Shown here one piece after another: positions 1-8,326 of a DNA stretch of 64,000 nt. The DNA lies in NCBI GenBank assembly GCA_964393825.1, contig CAYMUY010000019.1:15027-79026 (forward strand), read 5' to 3'. The stretch comes from PFJX01 sp964393825. Its GTDB lineage: Bacteria; Pseudomonadota; Gammaproteobacteria; Burkholderiales; Thiobacillaceae. The translations under genes were made by a program, and so were the position numbers. The notes under the pieces are model-generated. The model made no database searches, was not told where the DNA came from, and was given only the letters and a program-made list of their open reading frames with translations. Positions within the stretch are counted from its first letter, which is position 1. Every line of letters begins with the position of its first letter.

Positions 1-681
1 GTGCCGACGCCGGAATTGGCTGGGGAGTTGACCGCGCGCGGTATTCCCAACGTGCGCGCGGTAGGGCGCGGCGTTGATACCCGGTTGTTTCAACCGGCCC
101 GGCGCGACCGCGCCCTGCGCCGCAGTTGGGCGCTGGCGGACAACGATCTGGCTTGCCTCTATGTCGGTCGTCTCGCCCCGGAAAAGAATCTGGAAGTGGT
201 GGAACAGGCGTTCGCCGCCATCGCCGCCCGCAGTGACGTCAATAAGCGCCGCGCGCGCATGGTCTGGGTGGGTGATGGCCCCTCCCTGGCGCGACTGCGC
301 GCGGCGCATCCGGACCATGTCTTCGCCGGCCCACGCGGCGGCGAAGACCTCGCCGCCCATTACGCCAGCGCCGATCTGTTTCTGTTCGGCAGCCTCTCGG
401 AAACCTGGGGCAATGTGCTGACCGAAGCCCTGGCCAGCGGCCTGGGCGTCGTCGCCTATCGACGCGCGGCGGCGGAGATTTTGATTCGGGAAGGGGAAAA
501 CGGCATCGCGGTACCGGCCGGCGATGCCCCGGCCTTCGTCAGCGCGGCCGTGGCATTGGCTGACGATGCGACGTTACGGCAACGTCTCGGCCGGCGGGCC
601 AGCGAGTCCATGCGAGCGCATGGCTGGGAAGCGATCGTCGAGCGCTTCGAGGCGGTGTTGCGGGAGGTGGCGCGACCGTAG
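1..681 (+). CDS. GT4-family glycosyltransferase, C-terminal part (5' end outside window)
   Basis: This is the C-terminal Rossmann domain of a GT-B glycosyltransferase that would transfer a sugar from a nucleotide-sugar donor, probably in envelope or exopolysaccharide assembly. The sequence shows the GT4 pattern: VGRLAPEKNLE near residue 55, WVGDGP near 90, and the donor-binding ESWGNV-like block SETWGNVLTEALASG near 133-148. A family member has about 370-400 residues and only 226 are present, so the GTG at position 1 is probably internal and the acceptor domain lies upstream of the window. The stop codon TAG falls inside the palindromic repeat that follows. The acceptor cannot be told from this fragment. 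Confidence 0.85.
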   Translation: MPTPELAGELTARGIPNVRAVGRGVDTRLFQPARRDRALRRSWALADNDLACLYVGRLAPEKNLEVVEQAFAAIAARSDVNKRRARMVWVGDGPSLARLRAAHPDHVFAGPRGGEDLAAHYASADLFLFGSLSETWGNVLTEALASGLGVVAYRRAAAEILIREGENGIAVPAGDAPAFVSAAVALADDATLRQRLGRRASESMRAHGWEAIVERFEAVLREVARP

Positions 682-737
682 GAGCGGGCTTGCCCGCGAT
701 TGCCACGGTTGCATCGCGGGCAAGTCCGCTCCTACGG
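676..737. repeat. Palindromic repeat (REP-like hairpin)
   Basis: Arms 676-700 and 713-737 are reverse complements over 25 bases with a single G-U type mismatch and a 12-base loop. The hairpin lies between the glycosyltransferase and the convergent small gene at 741-986. It supplies the glycosyltransferase stop codon and could end transcription from either side. A short related motif (GCAAGCGGGCCTCCTAC) is seen at 27788-27804. Confidence 0.85.
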
Positions 738-740
738 CAA

Positions 741-986
741 TCAATCTTCCGCCGGCTCGTCCAGATATTTCTGCAGGCGGCGTTCAAACACATGGCGGTC
801 GAAGCGCCACTCCTCGAGCAAATCGATCGCCAATTCAAACGGCTTCTTGTCCAGCTGATAGAGGCACCCCAGGTCGAACGACGCGGATGACTCCAGCGCC
901 ATGCAGAGATCGCGAAGGTCCGAAGAGGCTTTGCCATCCGGATTCTTGCGGATGAATCGGGCAATGTTTTTTACGGCGTTGGCCAT
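741..986 (-). CDS. Small conserved-looking hypothetical protein, 81 aa
   Basis: No family recognised. The product is an 81-residue, charged, soluble protein with a basic N-terminus (NIARFIRKNPDGKASSD), a middle reading SFDLGCLYQLDKKPFELA and an acidic, Arg-rich helical end. No signal peptide or membrane segment is visible. The ATG at 986 was chosen over an upstream in-frame start because AAGGAAAC lies just before it. It starts 13 bases after the stop of the pyruvate-kinase-like gene on the same strand, so the two are probably one transcript. Convergence with the glycosyltransferase at a palindromic repeat marks the end of this unit. Confidence 0.6.
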   Translation of the reverse strand: MANAVKNIARFIRKNPDGKASSDLRDLCMALESSASFDLGCLYQLDKKPFELAIDLLEEWRFDRHVFERRLQKYLDEPAED

Positions 987-999
987 GACGTTTGTTTCC

Positions 1000-2838
1000 T
1001 TACCAATGTAATGCCCGCAAGCGGGCGGATTTCTTGTGTTGATGGGAACGCATACGGCAAGCGATGTCATCCAGCATGGCAATCGCATCCAGCACGAACG
1101 GACCCTTGTTCAACATGACGCATTCGGCGCGCTCCGACATGGCGGCGTCGGTCATTTCCGCGCGCGAAGGCAGGTTTTCCTTGATCAGTTGCTCGAACAC
1201 CTGGGTTGCCCACACTACCGGCACATGCGCCGCTTCCGCCAGCCACAACATTTCCTCCTGTATCTCGGCAAGCCGGCTCCAGCCGATTTCCACCGCCAGA
1301 TCGCCACGCGCGATCATCAGGCCAAACGGCGCCCGACTGGCGCCATGAACGATGATTTCCGGCAGGTTGGCCACCGCGCGCCGGGTTTCGATCTTGGCGA
1401 TGCGACCCTTGTCGCCGGCGCCGCGGGCTTCCAGTTCATCCGCCAGGCGATCCATATCCGCCGCCGACTGCACGAAAGAATAGCCCACGATGTCGGCCTC
1501 GCGGGCGACGAAATCGAGATCGAGCAAATCCTTGTCGCTGAGAGCGGGCAATAACAGCTCGCTATCCGGGAAATTCAGACCCTTGGCCGGACGAATCTTG
1601 TCGCCTTCCGGCCGCGCGCGAGTAATGCGCAACCAGGCGCCAGCGTCGTCCATGCGTTCCACTTCGGCGCCGATCTGACCGTCGTCGATGAATATCCGCT
1701 CGCCCACGCGCAGACAGTCCAGTACTTCCGGCTGCGCGCAGGGGATGCGGCCGGCATAACCCGCTTCGATGCCGGCTTCACCCGGAGTCGGGTCACGCGA
1801 CAGCAGAAGGGTGTCGCCGACATGCGCCAGCAGCACCTCCGGGCGGGCTTCCAGGGCACCCACTTTGGTTGTGCGCCGCTTGCCCTCGCCGGACAAATGT
1901 TTCAGGGCGCAACCCTGTTCCAGCCAGGTCGAGTCGGCGGTACAGGCGAGCAGGTGGGCTTCGCCCATGCGTTCCAGTACGTTGAAGATGCGCTTCTTGC
2001 CGCGCGTGTCGGTCGCCTCCACGAGGTCGCCCGGTTGCAGGCGGTCGAGCCAGTCGCGCGCCACGCTCAGCCTTGGGTATCCAGCCAGGCCGGTGGCGCC
2101 GCGCAGGCCGGGACCGCCGGGCTCGCCACTGGCGTCGAACAAAAAATAGGCCGGCGCCCAAGTGTCGCCCCGGTCATCGCGCTTCGGCTTGAGGCGAAGG
2201 CGACCGGGCGTGGTCGCCATCTCTCCGGTGCGCAATTTCGGCCCGGCCAGATCCATGTGGATCAGGCAGGTGCGTCCTGTCGCGGCGGCGGCGGCGCGGA
2301 TGTTGTTGATCATCGCCTGCCAGGTGGTGGCATCGTCATGGGCGCAGTTGATCCGCGCGATATCCATGCCGCGCTCGACCAGCTCGCGCACGAAACGGGC
2401 CTCACCCGCCGCCGCGCTGGGCAGGGTGACCATGATGTGGGCACGCCGCTTTTTCGGTTCGCGACCCAGCAGTTTTTGGGTGTTCTGTTTGAGGCGTTTG
2501 TCACCCTGGCGATTGCCACGTCCGGCGCGCGGCAGTACCGCGTCGGTGGGACAGACACCGGCCAGAGCATCGAGCGCCAGGGCGACGGCATCCAGAGTGG
2601 CGATGACATGGCCTTCGCAGCGCCCCAGGGAGGAAAGCCCGAGTTCGCTCAGGCGTTCCTGCAGACCGCTCAGGTCCTGCCGTCGAAAGGCGATGTAAGC
2701 CGCCAGGTTGGCGGCGTCCCGGACATACCTGGAGCCGGCCAGGATGGCATCCCAGTCCGCCAGCAACGCCCGTTGACCGGCAGCCACCCTCGCGCGCAGC
2801 GCGTTCAGTTCACTCTGGATTTCTGGAAGGGTTTGCAC
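1000..2838 (-). CDS. Pyruvate-kinase-like barrel protein, 612 aa
   Basis: The protein resembles the catalytic TIM barrel of pyruvate kinase, which makes ATP and pyruvate from phosphoenolpyruvate and ADP. Matching blocks in order: ARINCAHDD (family RxNxSH, about 160), LAGPKLRTG (about 198), IDDGQIGAEV (about 395), GYSFVQ (about 470), AKIETRRAVANLPEI (catalytic Lys of KIE, about 495), MIARGDLAVEIGW (about 525) and ATQVFEQLIKENLPSRAEMTDAA (about 560). It differs from housekeeping enzymes: about 130 extra helical residues at the N-terminus, a break between the two barrel halves, MLNKGP where pyruvate kinases carry MLSGETA, and no C-terminal allosteric domain. It may be an atypical kinase or have another substrate. 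Confidence 0.75.
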   Translation of the reverse strand: MQTLPEIQSELNALRARVAAGQRALLADWDAILAGSRYVRDAANLAAYIAFRRQDLSGLQERLSELGLSSLGRCEGHVIATLDAVALALDALAGVCPTDAVLPRAGRGNRQGDKRLKQNTQKLLGREPKKRRAHIMVTLPSAAAGEARFVRELVERGMDIARINCAHDDATTWQAMINNIRAAAAATGRTCLIHMDLAGPKLRTGEMATTPGRLRLKPKRDDRGDTWAPAYFLFDASGEPGGPGLRGATGLAGYPRLSVARDWLDRLQPGDLVEATDTRGKKRIFNVLERMGEAHLLACTADSTWLEQGCALKHLSGEGKRRTTKVGALEARPEVLLAHVGDTLLLSRDPTPGEAGIEAGYAGRIPCAQPEVLDCLRVGERIFIDDGQIGAEVERMDDAGAWLRITRARPEGDKIRPAKGLNFPDSELLLPALSDKDLLDLDFVAREADIVGYSFVQSAADMDRLADELEARGAGDKGRIAKIETRRAVANLPEIIVHGASRAPFGLMIARGDLAVEIGWSRLAEIQEEMLWLAEAAHVPVVWATQVFEQLIKENLPSRAEMTDAAMSERAECVMLNKGPFVLDAIAMLDDIACRMRSHQHKKSARLRALHW

Positions 2839-2912
2839 GGCTCAGGCGGGACCACGTTGGAGCCGGCAGTGTAGCCACGCAAGATGACGGAATGATGAAG
2901 GAAATGTGACCG

Positions 2913-2942
2913 CGGGGCGGAACGCGAAGCGGTTCCGCCCCG
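2913..2942 (-). terminator. Stem-loop after pstB
   Basis: An 11-bp perfect stem (2913-2923 with 2932-2942, CGGGGCGGAAC arm) with an 8-base loop begins five bases after the pstB stop. There is no clear U-run, so it may be a weak terminator or an mRNA 3'-end stabiliser. Confidence 0.5.
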
Positions 2943-2946
2943 TGGA

Positions 2947-3729
2947 TCAGCCGAAGCGGCCGGTGATGTAGTCCTCGGTCTGCTTCTGCCGGGGTTTGAT
3001 GAACAGCGTGTCGGTCTTGCCGAATTCGATCAGTTCGCCCAGGTACATGAAAGCGGTGAAGTCGGAGATGCGCGCCGCCTGCTGCATGTTGTGGGTGACG
3101 ATGGCGATGGTGTAGTCGGCCTTCAGTTCATTGATCAGTTCTTCGATCTTGGCCGTGGAAATCGGGTCGAGTGCCGAGGTCGGTTCGTCGAGCAGCACGA
3201 TTTCCGGTTTCACCGCGATGGTGCGGGCGATGCACAGGCGCTGTTGCTGGCCACCCGAGAGTGACAGGCCGCTTTGTTGCAGCTTGTCCTTGGCCTCATC
3301 CCACATCGCCGCCTTGCGCAGTGCCCATTCGACCCGGTCGTCCATCTCGGATTTGGGCATTTTTTCGTACAGGCGTACACCGAAGGCGATGTTCTCGTAG
3401 ATGGTCATCGGGAACGGTGTCGGCTTCTGGAACACCATGCCGATCTTGGCGCGCACCAGGTTTACGTCCTGCTTCTTGTCCAGCAGGTTGTTGCCGTGGA
3501 AGTTGATCTGCCCCTCGGCGCGCTGGCCGGGATAGAGGTCATACATGCGGTTGAAGGTGCGCAACAGGGTGGATTTGCCGCAGCCGGAAGGGCCGATGAA
3601 AGCGGTCACCCGGCTTTTCGCGATATCCAGGGATACATTGGTGAGGCCGCGAAAATCGCCGTAGAAGAAATTCAGGTCACGAACTTCCAGGATGGCATCG
3701 CCGTCGGCGGTTAGTTGTGGGGCGGACAT
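2947..3729 (-). CDS. pstB: Phosphate ABC transporter ATP-binding protein PstB
   Basis: PstB is the cytoplasmic ATPase that powers the PstSCAB high-affinity phosphate importer. The 260-residue product carries Walker A GPSGCGKST, a Q-loop MVFQKPTPFPMTIYENIAFG, the signature LSGGQQQRL, Walker B IVLLDEPTSALDP and the H-loop VTHNMQQAAR, in family order and at family length. The ATG at 3729 has GGAG seven bases upstream and is preferred to an in-frame TTG at 3747 that overlaps pstA. It starts 14 bases after pstA ends. It is the last gene of the operon: the usual phoU is not downstream. Expression is expected to rise under phosphate limitation through PhoB. Confidence 0.97.
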   Translation of the reverse strand: MSAPQLTADGDAILEVRDLNFFYGDFRGLTNVSLDIAKSRVTAFIGPSGCGKSTLLRTFNRMYDLYPGQRAEGQINFHGNNLLDKKQDVNLVRAKIGMVFQKPTPFPMTIYENIAFGVRLYEKMPKSEMDDRVEWALRKAAMWDEAKDKLQQSGLSLSGGQQQRLCIARTIAVKPEIVLLDEPTSALDPISTAKIEELINELKADYTIAIVTHNMQQAARISDFTAFMYLGELIEFGKTDTLFIKPRQKQTEDYITGRFG

Positions 3730-3743
3730 TGGGAACTCCGGGA

Positions 3744-4586
3744 TCAAGCTGAGGATTTTTTGCGGAACAGGACGCGCGCAATGATGTTGATGGCGAGCAC
3801 CAGCAAGGCGATCAGCAGGGCGCCGCCCCAGGCCAGGCTGACCCAGTTGTCGTAGGGGCTCATGGCGAACTGATAGATCACCACGGGCAAGTTGCCCATC
3901 GGCTGCGACATATTGGTGCTGTAGAACTGGTTGTTCAGCGCGGTGAACAATAGCGGCGCGGTTTCCCCGGTGATGCGCGCGATGGCGAGCAGGACACCGG
4001 TCACCACACCGGCCTTGACCGCGCGCAGGGTCACTTTCAAAGACACCTGCCAGCGCGGCGCGCCCACGGCAAACGCGGCTTCACGCAGCGCGGTGGGCAC
4101 CAGCAGCAGCATGTTTTCCGTGGTGCGCACCACCACCGGAATGGCGATCAGGGATAGTGCCAGCGAGCCGGCCCAGCCGGAGAAGCCACCCAGTGTCGCC
4201 ACCACCAGAGCATAGACAAACAGGCCGACGACGATGGACGGCGCCGACAACATGATGTCGGTGACGAAACGGGTGGTGGCGGCAAACTTGGAGGTCGTGC
4301 CGAATTCCGCCAGATAGATCCCCGCCAGGATGCCGATCGGGGTGGAGACCAATGTGGTTACACCGATGATCATCAGGCTGCCGACAATGGCATTGCGCAA
4401 ACCGCCACCCTCGCTACCGGGAGCGGGTGTGTCCTGGGTGAAGAAGTCCAAGCTCAGCGCCGAGAAACCGTTATAGAAGAGGGTCCAGAGTATCCACATC
4501 AGGGCGACGAGGCCGAAGGCCATCGCGATCATCGATAGGGCGATGCCGATACGGTTGGTCAGGATGCGGCGGGAATAGAGGCTCAT
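3744..4586 (-). CDS. pstA: Phosphate ABC transporter permease PstA
   Basis: PstA is one of the two inner-membrane permeases forming the phosphate channel with PstC. The 280-residue product has a cytoplasmic start (MSLYSRRILTNRIG), about six hydrophobic segments and the EAA-type coupling loop LVPTALREAAFAVGAPRWQVSLKVTL near residues 165-190 that docks on PstB. Length and order fit the family. It starts nine bases after the end of pstC and ends just before pstB, consistent with a single pstSCAB transcript. Confidence 0.96.
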   Translation of the reverse strand: MSLYSRRILTNRIGIALSMIAMAFGLVALMWILWTLFYNGFSALSLDFFTQDTPAPGSEGGGLRNAIVGSLMIIGVTTLVSTPIGILAGIYLAEFGTTSKFAATTRFVTDIMLSAPSIVVGLFVYALVVATLGGFSGWAGSLALSLIAIPVVVRTTENMLLLVPTALREAAFAVGAPRWQVSLKVTLRAVKAGVVTGVLLAIARITGETAPLLFTALNNQFYSTNMSQPMGNLPVVIYQFAMSPYDNWVSLAWGGALLIALLVLAINIIARVLFRKKSSA

Positions 4587-4595
4587 GGCGGGCTC

Positions 4596-5594
4596 CTACT
4601 TGCCTTGCTTGGCGACGCCGCGCTGGATCAACCAGCGCGAGATCGCCAGCACGATGAAGGTGATGATGAACAGCACCAGGCCAAGAGCGAACAAGGAGGA
4701 AATGTGCAGGCCGGGGTCGGCTTCACCGAATTCATTGGCCAGGGTGGAGGCGATCGAGGTGCCCGGCGCGAACAGGCTGCCGACGATGCGGTTGGCGTTG
4801 CCGATAACGAAGGTGACCGCCATCGTCTCGCCCAGGGCGCGGCCGAGGCCGAGCATGATGCCGCCGATGACGCCGACGCGGGTGTAGGGCAGGACCACAT
4901 GGGTGACGACTTCCCAGGTGGTGCAGCCGACCCCATAAGCGGATTCCTTGAGCGGCGCCGGCACGGTCTCGAACACGTCGCGCATCACCGAAGCGACGAA
5001 GGGAATCACCATCAATGACAGTACGATGCCGGCGGTGAGGATGCCGATGCCGATGGGTGGGCCGGCGAACCAGCCGCCAACCACCGGGACGCCGTCGAAG
5101 AAGGCTTGCAGGGTGGGCTGCACATGCTCGGCGAACAGCGGCGCGAACACGAACAGGCCCCAGATGCCGTAGATGATGGAAGGCACGCCGGCGAGCAGCT
5201 CGATGGCCATGCCCAGCGGGCGGCGCAGCCAGACCGGGCAGGTCTCGGTGAGGAACAGGGCGATGCCGAAACTGATCGGCACGGCGATGAGCAAGGCGAT
5301 GACCGAGGTCACCACGGTGCCGTAGATCGCGCTCAAGGCGCCGAACTCGTCGTCCGGCACACTCCAGGCATCGGTCCAGAGAAAAGCCACGCCGAACTGC
5401 TTCAGTGCCGGCATGGCCTCTATGGTCAGGGAGACCAGAATGCCGGCCAGCGCCGCCAGCACGATGAACGCGAACACCAGGGTGACCTGATGAAAAAACA
5501 TGTCCTGGATCTTGAATTTCCTGACCTGCCTGGCATGCGGGTCAGCGGGAGGGGCCACTTCGCTCATTGCGTTCATTCCTGATTTTTCCGGCAT
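4596..5594 (-). CDS. pstC: Phosphate ABC transporter permease PstC
   Basis: PstC is the partner permease of PstA in the phosphate channel. The 332-residue product has a hydrophilic N-terminus, several membrane spans starting at about residue 35, and the coupling loop PAPLKESAYGVGCTTWEVVTHVVLP near 215-240. The start is uncertain: ATG at 5594, 5576 and 5567 are all in frame. AGGA sits nine bases before 5567 (MSEVAPPAD), which may be the true start, and 5594 gives the longest form. A strong stem-loop separates it from pstS upstream, so less pstCAB than pstS transcript is expected. Confidence 0.95.
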   Translation of the reverse strand: MPEKSGMNAMSEVAPPADPHARQVRKFKIQDMFFHQVTLVFAFIVLAALAGILVSLTIEAMPALKQFGVAFLWTDAWSVPDDEFGALSAIYGTVVTSVIALLIAVPISFGIALFLTETCPVWLRRPLGMAIELLAGVPSIIYGIWGLFVFAPLFAEHVQPTLQAFFDGVPVVGGWFAGPPIGIGILTAGIVLSLMVIPFVASVMRDVFETVPAPLKESAYGVGCTTWEVVTHVVLPYTRVGVIGGIMLGLGRALGETMAVTFVIGNANRIVGSLFAPGTSIASTLANEFGEADPGLHISSLFALGLVLFIITFIVLAISRWLIQRGVAKQGK

Positions 5595-5639
5595 TCTCCG
5601 GAAGCCCCCTCAACCAGGCAAGGAGGCTTGCGGAGAAAG

Positions 5640-5670
5640 TTCGGGCGCGGAAGAAACTTCCGCGCCCGAA
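5640..5670 (-). promoter_or_regulatory. Intercistronic stem-loop between pstS and pstC
   Basis: A perfect 14-bp stem (TTCGGGCGCGGAAG, 5640-5653, with 5657-5670) and a three-base AAA loop lie 20 bases beyond the pstS stop. No U-run follows on the minus strand. A structure in this place can stabilise the pstS 3' end or partly stop transcription, giving excess binding protein over channel proteins. Confidence 0.75.
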
Positions 5671-5689
5671 CCGGCACAACAGATTGTAA

Positions 5690-6700
5690 TTACTTGATGT
5701 TCTTCATTTCTGCTTCGACCATCTTCACCACGTTGGCCGGCAGGGCGACGAAGCCCAGATCCTCGGCCATCTTCTGGCCGTTGTTCAGGGACCAGGTGAC
5801 AAAGTCGACCACGCCCTTCTGGCGGGTGGCGTCGGAACCTTTCTCATAGGCCAGGATGTAGGTCGCGGAGGTGATCGGCCAGGCATTCTTGTGGGTCTGG
5901 TCGAGCAGATCGGGTGCCATGCCCCTGACCTTGAAGTTGGCGCCGCCGGCGGCGTCAGCCACCGCGTCCTGGCTCGGCACGATGAAGTTGCCGGCGCGAT
6001 TCTTCAACGCCACGAAGTGCATGCCGTTCTTCATGGCATCGGCGATATCGACATAGCCGATGGCGCCGGCGATCTTCTGCACGTTGGCGGCAACACCGGG
6101 GTTGCCCTTGCCACCAACACCATTGACCGGCCAGTTCACGGTCTTGTCGGCGCCGACGTCGCGCTTGAAAGCCATGGATTGCTTGGCCAGGTAGTGGGTG
6201 AACACATGGGTGGTGCCGGAACCATCGGAACGGTGCGCCACGGTGATCGCGGTGGCGGGCAGTTTCAGGCCGGGGTTCAGCGCGGCGATGGCGGGGTCGT
6301 TCCACTTGGTGATGGCGCCGCGGAAGATGTTGGCGGCGGTGACGCCGTCCAGTTTCAGCTTGCCGGATTCGACGCCGGGCAGGTTGAAGACGATGGTGAC
6401 GCCGCCCATCACGGTCGGCACCTGGATCAGATGCGCGGCATCCAGTTCGTTTTCGGAAAGGGGCGCGTCGGTGCCGCCGAAGTCGACGGTCTTGGCCTTG
6501 ATCTGCTTGATGCCGCCGGAAGAACCGATGCCCTGGTAGTTCACCTGGTTGTTGGTGGCGCCTTTATAGGCCTCGGCCCACTTGGTGTAGACGGCGTAGG
6601 GGAAAGTCGCGCCGGCACCGGTGATATCAGTGGCCAGGGCGGACAGACTAATGGACATGGCGGCGGCCAGAGTGGCCATTTTCAGCATCGTGCGTTTCAT
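5690..6700 (-). CDS. pstS: Phosphate-binding periplasmic protein PstS
   Basis: PstS captures phosphate in the periplasm and delivers it to PstCA. The 336-residue product starts with a signal peptide (MKRTMLKMATLAAAMSISLSALA, shown here by its first residues MKRTMLKM and the ALA end). The family opening ITGAGATFPYAVYTKWAEAY follows, then QGIGSSGGIKQI, DFGGTDAPLS, and the phosphate-contact block AHRSDGSGTTHVFTHYL near residue 165. Length is normal. It is the first gene of pstSCAB. A candidate Pho box lies about 60 bases upstream, on the side of glmM, and a stem-loop follows the gene. Confidence 0.97.
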   Translation of the reverse strand: MKRTMLKMATLAAAMSISLSALATDITGAGATFPYAVYTKWAEAYKGATNNQVNYQGIGSSGGIKQIKAKTVDFGGTDAPLSENELDAAHLIQVPTVMGGVTIVFNLPGVESGKLKLDGVTAANIFRGAITKWNDPAIAALNPGLKLPATAITVAHRSDGSGTTHVFTHYLAKQSMAFKRDVGADKTVNWPVNGVGGKGNPGVAANVQKIAGAIGYVDIADAMKNGMHFVALKNRAGNFIVPSQDAVADAAGGANFKVRGMAPDLLDQTHKNAWPITSATYILAYEKGSDATRQKGVVDFVTWSLNNGQKMAEDLGFVALPANVVKMVEAEMKNIK

Positions 6701-6755
6701 ATTCAGGCTCCGGATGGAAGGTCTTCAGTAAGGGGCCCGCACAGCTTATTCGTGG

Positions 6756-6786
6756 AATATTACAGCCTTGTGACGGCTGTAATATT
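6756..6786 (-). promoter_or_regulatory. Candidate Pho box / dyad upstream of pstS
   Basis: Read on the minus strand, 6776-6759 is CCGTCAC-AAGG-CTGTAAT, matching two CTGTCAT-like heptamers with a four-base spacer (the PhoB box layout) at 12 of 14 positions. The same bases lie in a 12-bp perfect dyad (6756-6767 with 6775-6786, seven-base loop), which could also act as a hairpin behind glmM. The PhoB reading fits the gene it precedes. Confidence 0.55.
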
Positions 6787-6808
6787 TGCCCGTCGCCTTG
6801 ACCTGGCC

Positions 6809-8170
6809 TTACACCCCCGCTGCAATCTTTACCGCGTCGGCGATCTGGTTGGCGGTGCGCTTTACCTGGGCTTCATCGCGCCCTTCCACCATGACCCGGA
6901 TCAGCGGCTCGGTGCCGGAAGCGCGCAAAACGACGCGGCCGGTATCGCCCAGTTCCGCTTCGACCTCCGCCACGGCCTGAGCCACGCCCGCGTCGCCGTC
7001 GGTCTTGAATCCCCGTGCCACGCGCACGTTGAGCAATATTTGCGGATAGGTCGGGCAATCGCGGGTGTAGTCGGAAAGCGAGCGGCCGGAACCACGCAGG
7101 GCCGCGAGCACTTGCAGGGCGGAGACGATGCCGTCGCCGGTGGTGTGCTTGTCCAGGCACAGGATGTGGCCGGAAGATTCGCCGCCCAGTTGCCAACCGT
7201 TCTGTTGCAACACCTCCAGCACATAGCGGTCACCCACGTTGGCGCGTTTGAACTCGCAGCCGAGCGCCTTGATGGCCAGTTCGGTGCCCAGGTTGGTCAT
7301 CAGGGTGCCGACCACACCGCCGTTGCGAAAGCTACTTTGCATGCGAAACCGGGCGATGGCGTAGAGCAGTTTGTCGCCGTCCATGATCTGGCCGGAAGCA
7401 TCGCTCATCATCAGGCGGTCGCCGTCACCGTCCAGGGCGACGCCGACATCGGCGCGATGCTGGCGCACCGCGCGCGCCAGGCAATCGGTGTGGGTGGCGC
7501 CGCATTCCTTGTTGATGTTCATGCCGTTGGGCTCGTTGGCGATGGGAATGACATCGGCGCCCAGTTCATGGAACACATGTGGGGCGATGTGATAGCCGGC
7601 GCCGTTGGCGCAGTCCACCACGATGCGCATGCCGCGCAGATCCATATCGGTGGGGAAAGTGCTCTTGCAGAACTCGATATAGCGACCGGCGGCGTCGTCC
7701 ACCCGTTTGACCTTGCCCAATTGCTTCGAGGAGGCGGTTTTCATCGGCTGGTCGAGCGCGGCCTCGATGGCCAGTTCCACATCGTCCGGCAGTTTGGTGC
7801 CGCGCGCGGAAAAGAACTTGATGCCGTTGTCCTCATACGGGTTGTGCGAGGCGGAAATCACCACGCCCGCCTGCAAACGCAAGGCGCGGGTGAGGTAGGC
7901 GATGCCGGGCGTGGGCATCGGCCCGGTCAGGCGCACATCGACGCCCGCCGCCGTGAGGCCGGCTTGCAGGGCGGATTCCAGCATGTAGCCGGAAATGCGG
8001 GTGTCCTTGCCGATCAGCACGCCGGGGCGCTCGCCATGCATGGCCTCCACTTCCGCCGCCGCCAGCACCTTGCCGGCGGCATAACCCAGACGCATCGCGA
8101 AATCGGGGGTGATGGGCTCCTCGCCGACCTTGCCGCGAACGCCATCGGTACCGAAATATTTCCTGCTCAT
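6809..8170 (-). CDS. glmM: Phosphoglucosamine mutase GlmM
   Basis: GlmM converts glucosamine-6-phosphate to glucosamine-1-phosphate on the way to UDP-GlcNAc for peptidoglycan and LPS. The 453-residue product shows the full motif set: KYFGTDGVRG at the start, the phosphoserine loop VISASHNPYEDNGIKFFS (catalytic Ser at about 108), the metal loop ALDGDGDRLMM near 245, a sugar-binding GGESSGH near 330, and the phosphate loop RASGTEPLIRVMVEG near 415. Length is normal. It follows folP on the same strand, as in many Betaproteobacteria, with a nested palindromic repeat between them. pstS lies downstream. Confidence 0.98.
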   Translation of the reverse strand: MSRKYFGTDGVRGKVGEEPITPDFAMRLGYAAGKVLAAAEVEAMHGERPGVLIGKDTRISGYMLESALQAGLTAAGVDVRLTGPMPTPGIAYLTRALRLQAGVVISASHNPYEDNGIKFFSARGTKLPDDVELAIEAALDQPMKTASSKQLGKVKRVDDAAGRYIEFCKSTFPTDMDLRGMRIVVDCANGAGYHIAPHVFHELGADVIPIANEPNGMNINKECGATHTDCLARAVRQHRADVGVALDGDGDRLMMSDASGQIMDGDKLLYAIARFRMQSSFRNGGVVGTLMTNLGTELAIKALGCEFKRANVGDRYVLEVLQQNGWQLGGESSGHILCLDKHTTGDGIVSALQVLAALRGSGRSLSDYTRDCPTYPQILLNVRVARGFKTDGDAGVAQAVAEVEAELGDTGRVVLRASGTEPLIRVMVEGRDEAQVKRTANQIADAVKIAAGV

Positions 8171-8229
8171 TATTTTCTCCTGATACGTTCAAGCTCATTT
8201 CCGCGCGCTCCCGCACAGGGAAACCCGCT

Positions 8230-8326
8230 GTAGGTCAGGTTGCGTCTTTATCGTTACCTGACGTTCATTCCACCCACTTTAAAATTTGAAGCTGGTTCGT
8301 CAGGTAGCCTTCGCAACCTGACCTAC
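8230..8326. repeat. Nested palindromic repeat, GTAGGTCAGG family (copy 1)
   Basis: Outer arms 8230-8244 and 8312-8326 are perfectly complementary over 15 bases. Inner arms 8255-8263 and 8298-8306 are complementary over nine. The element overlaps the last codon of folP and supplies its TAG stop. A second copy with the same outer and inner arms lies at 34237-34312. Confidence 0.85.

Noticed and set aside
5891..8233. A 780-codon open frame opposite pstS and glmM
   Set aside because: It is antisense to two certain genes, has a Gly/His/Val-rich composition typical of GC-rich shadow frames, no family motif and no start site.
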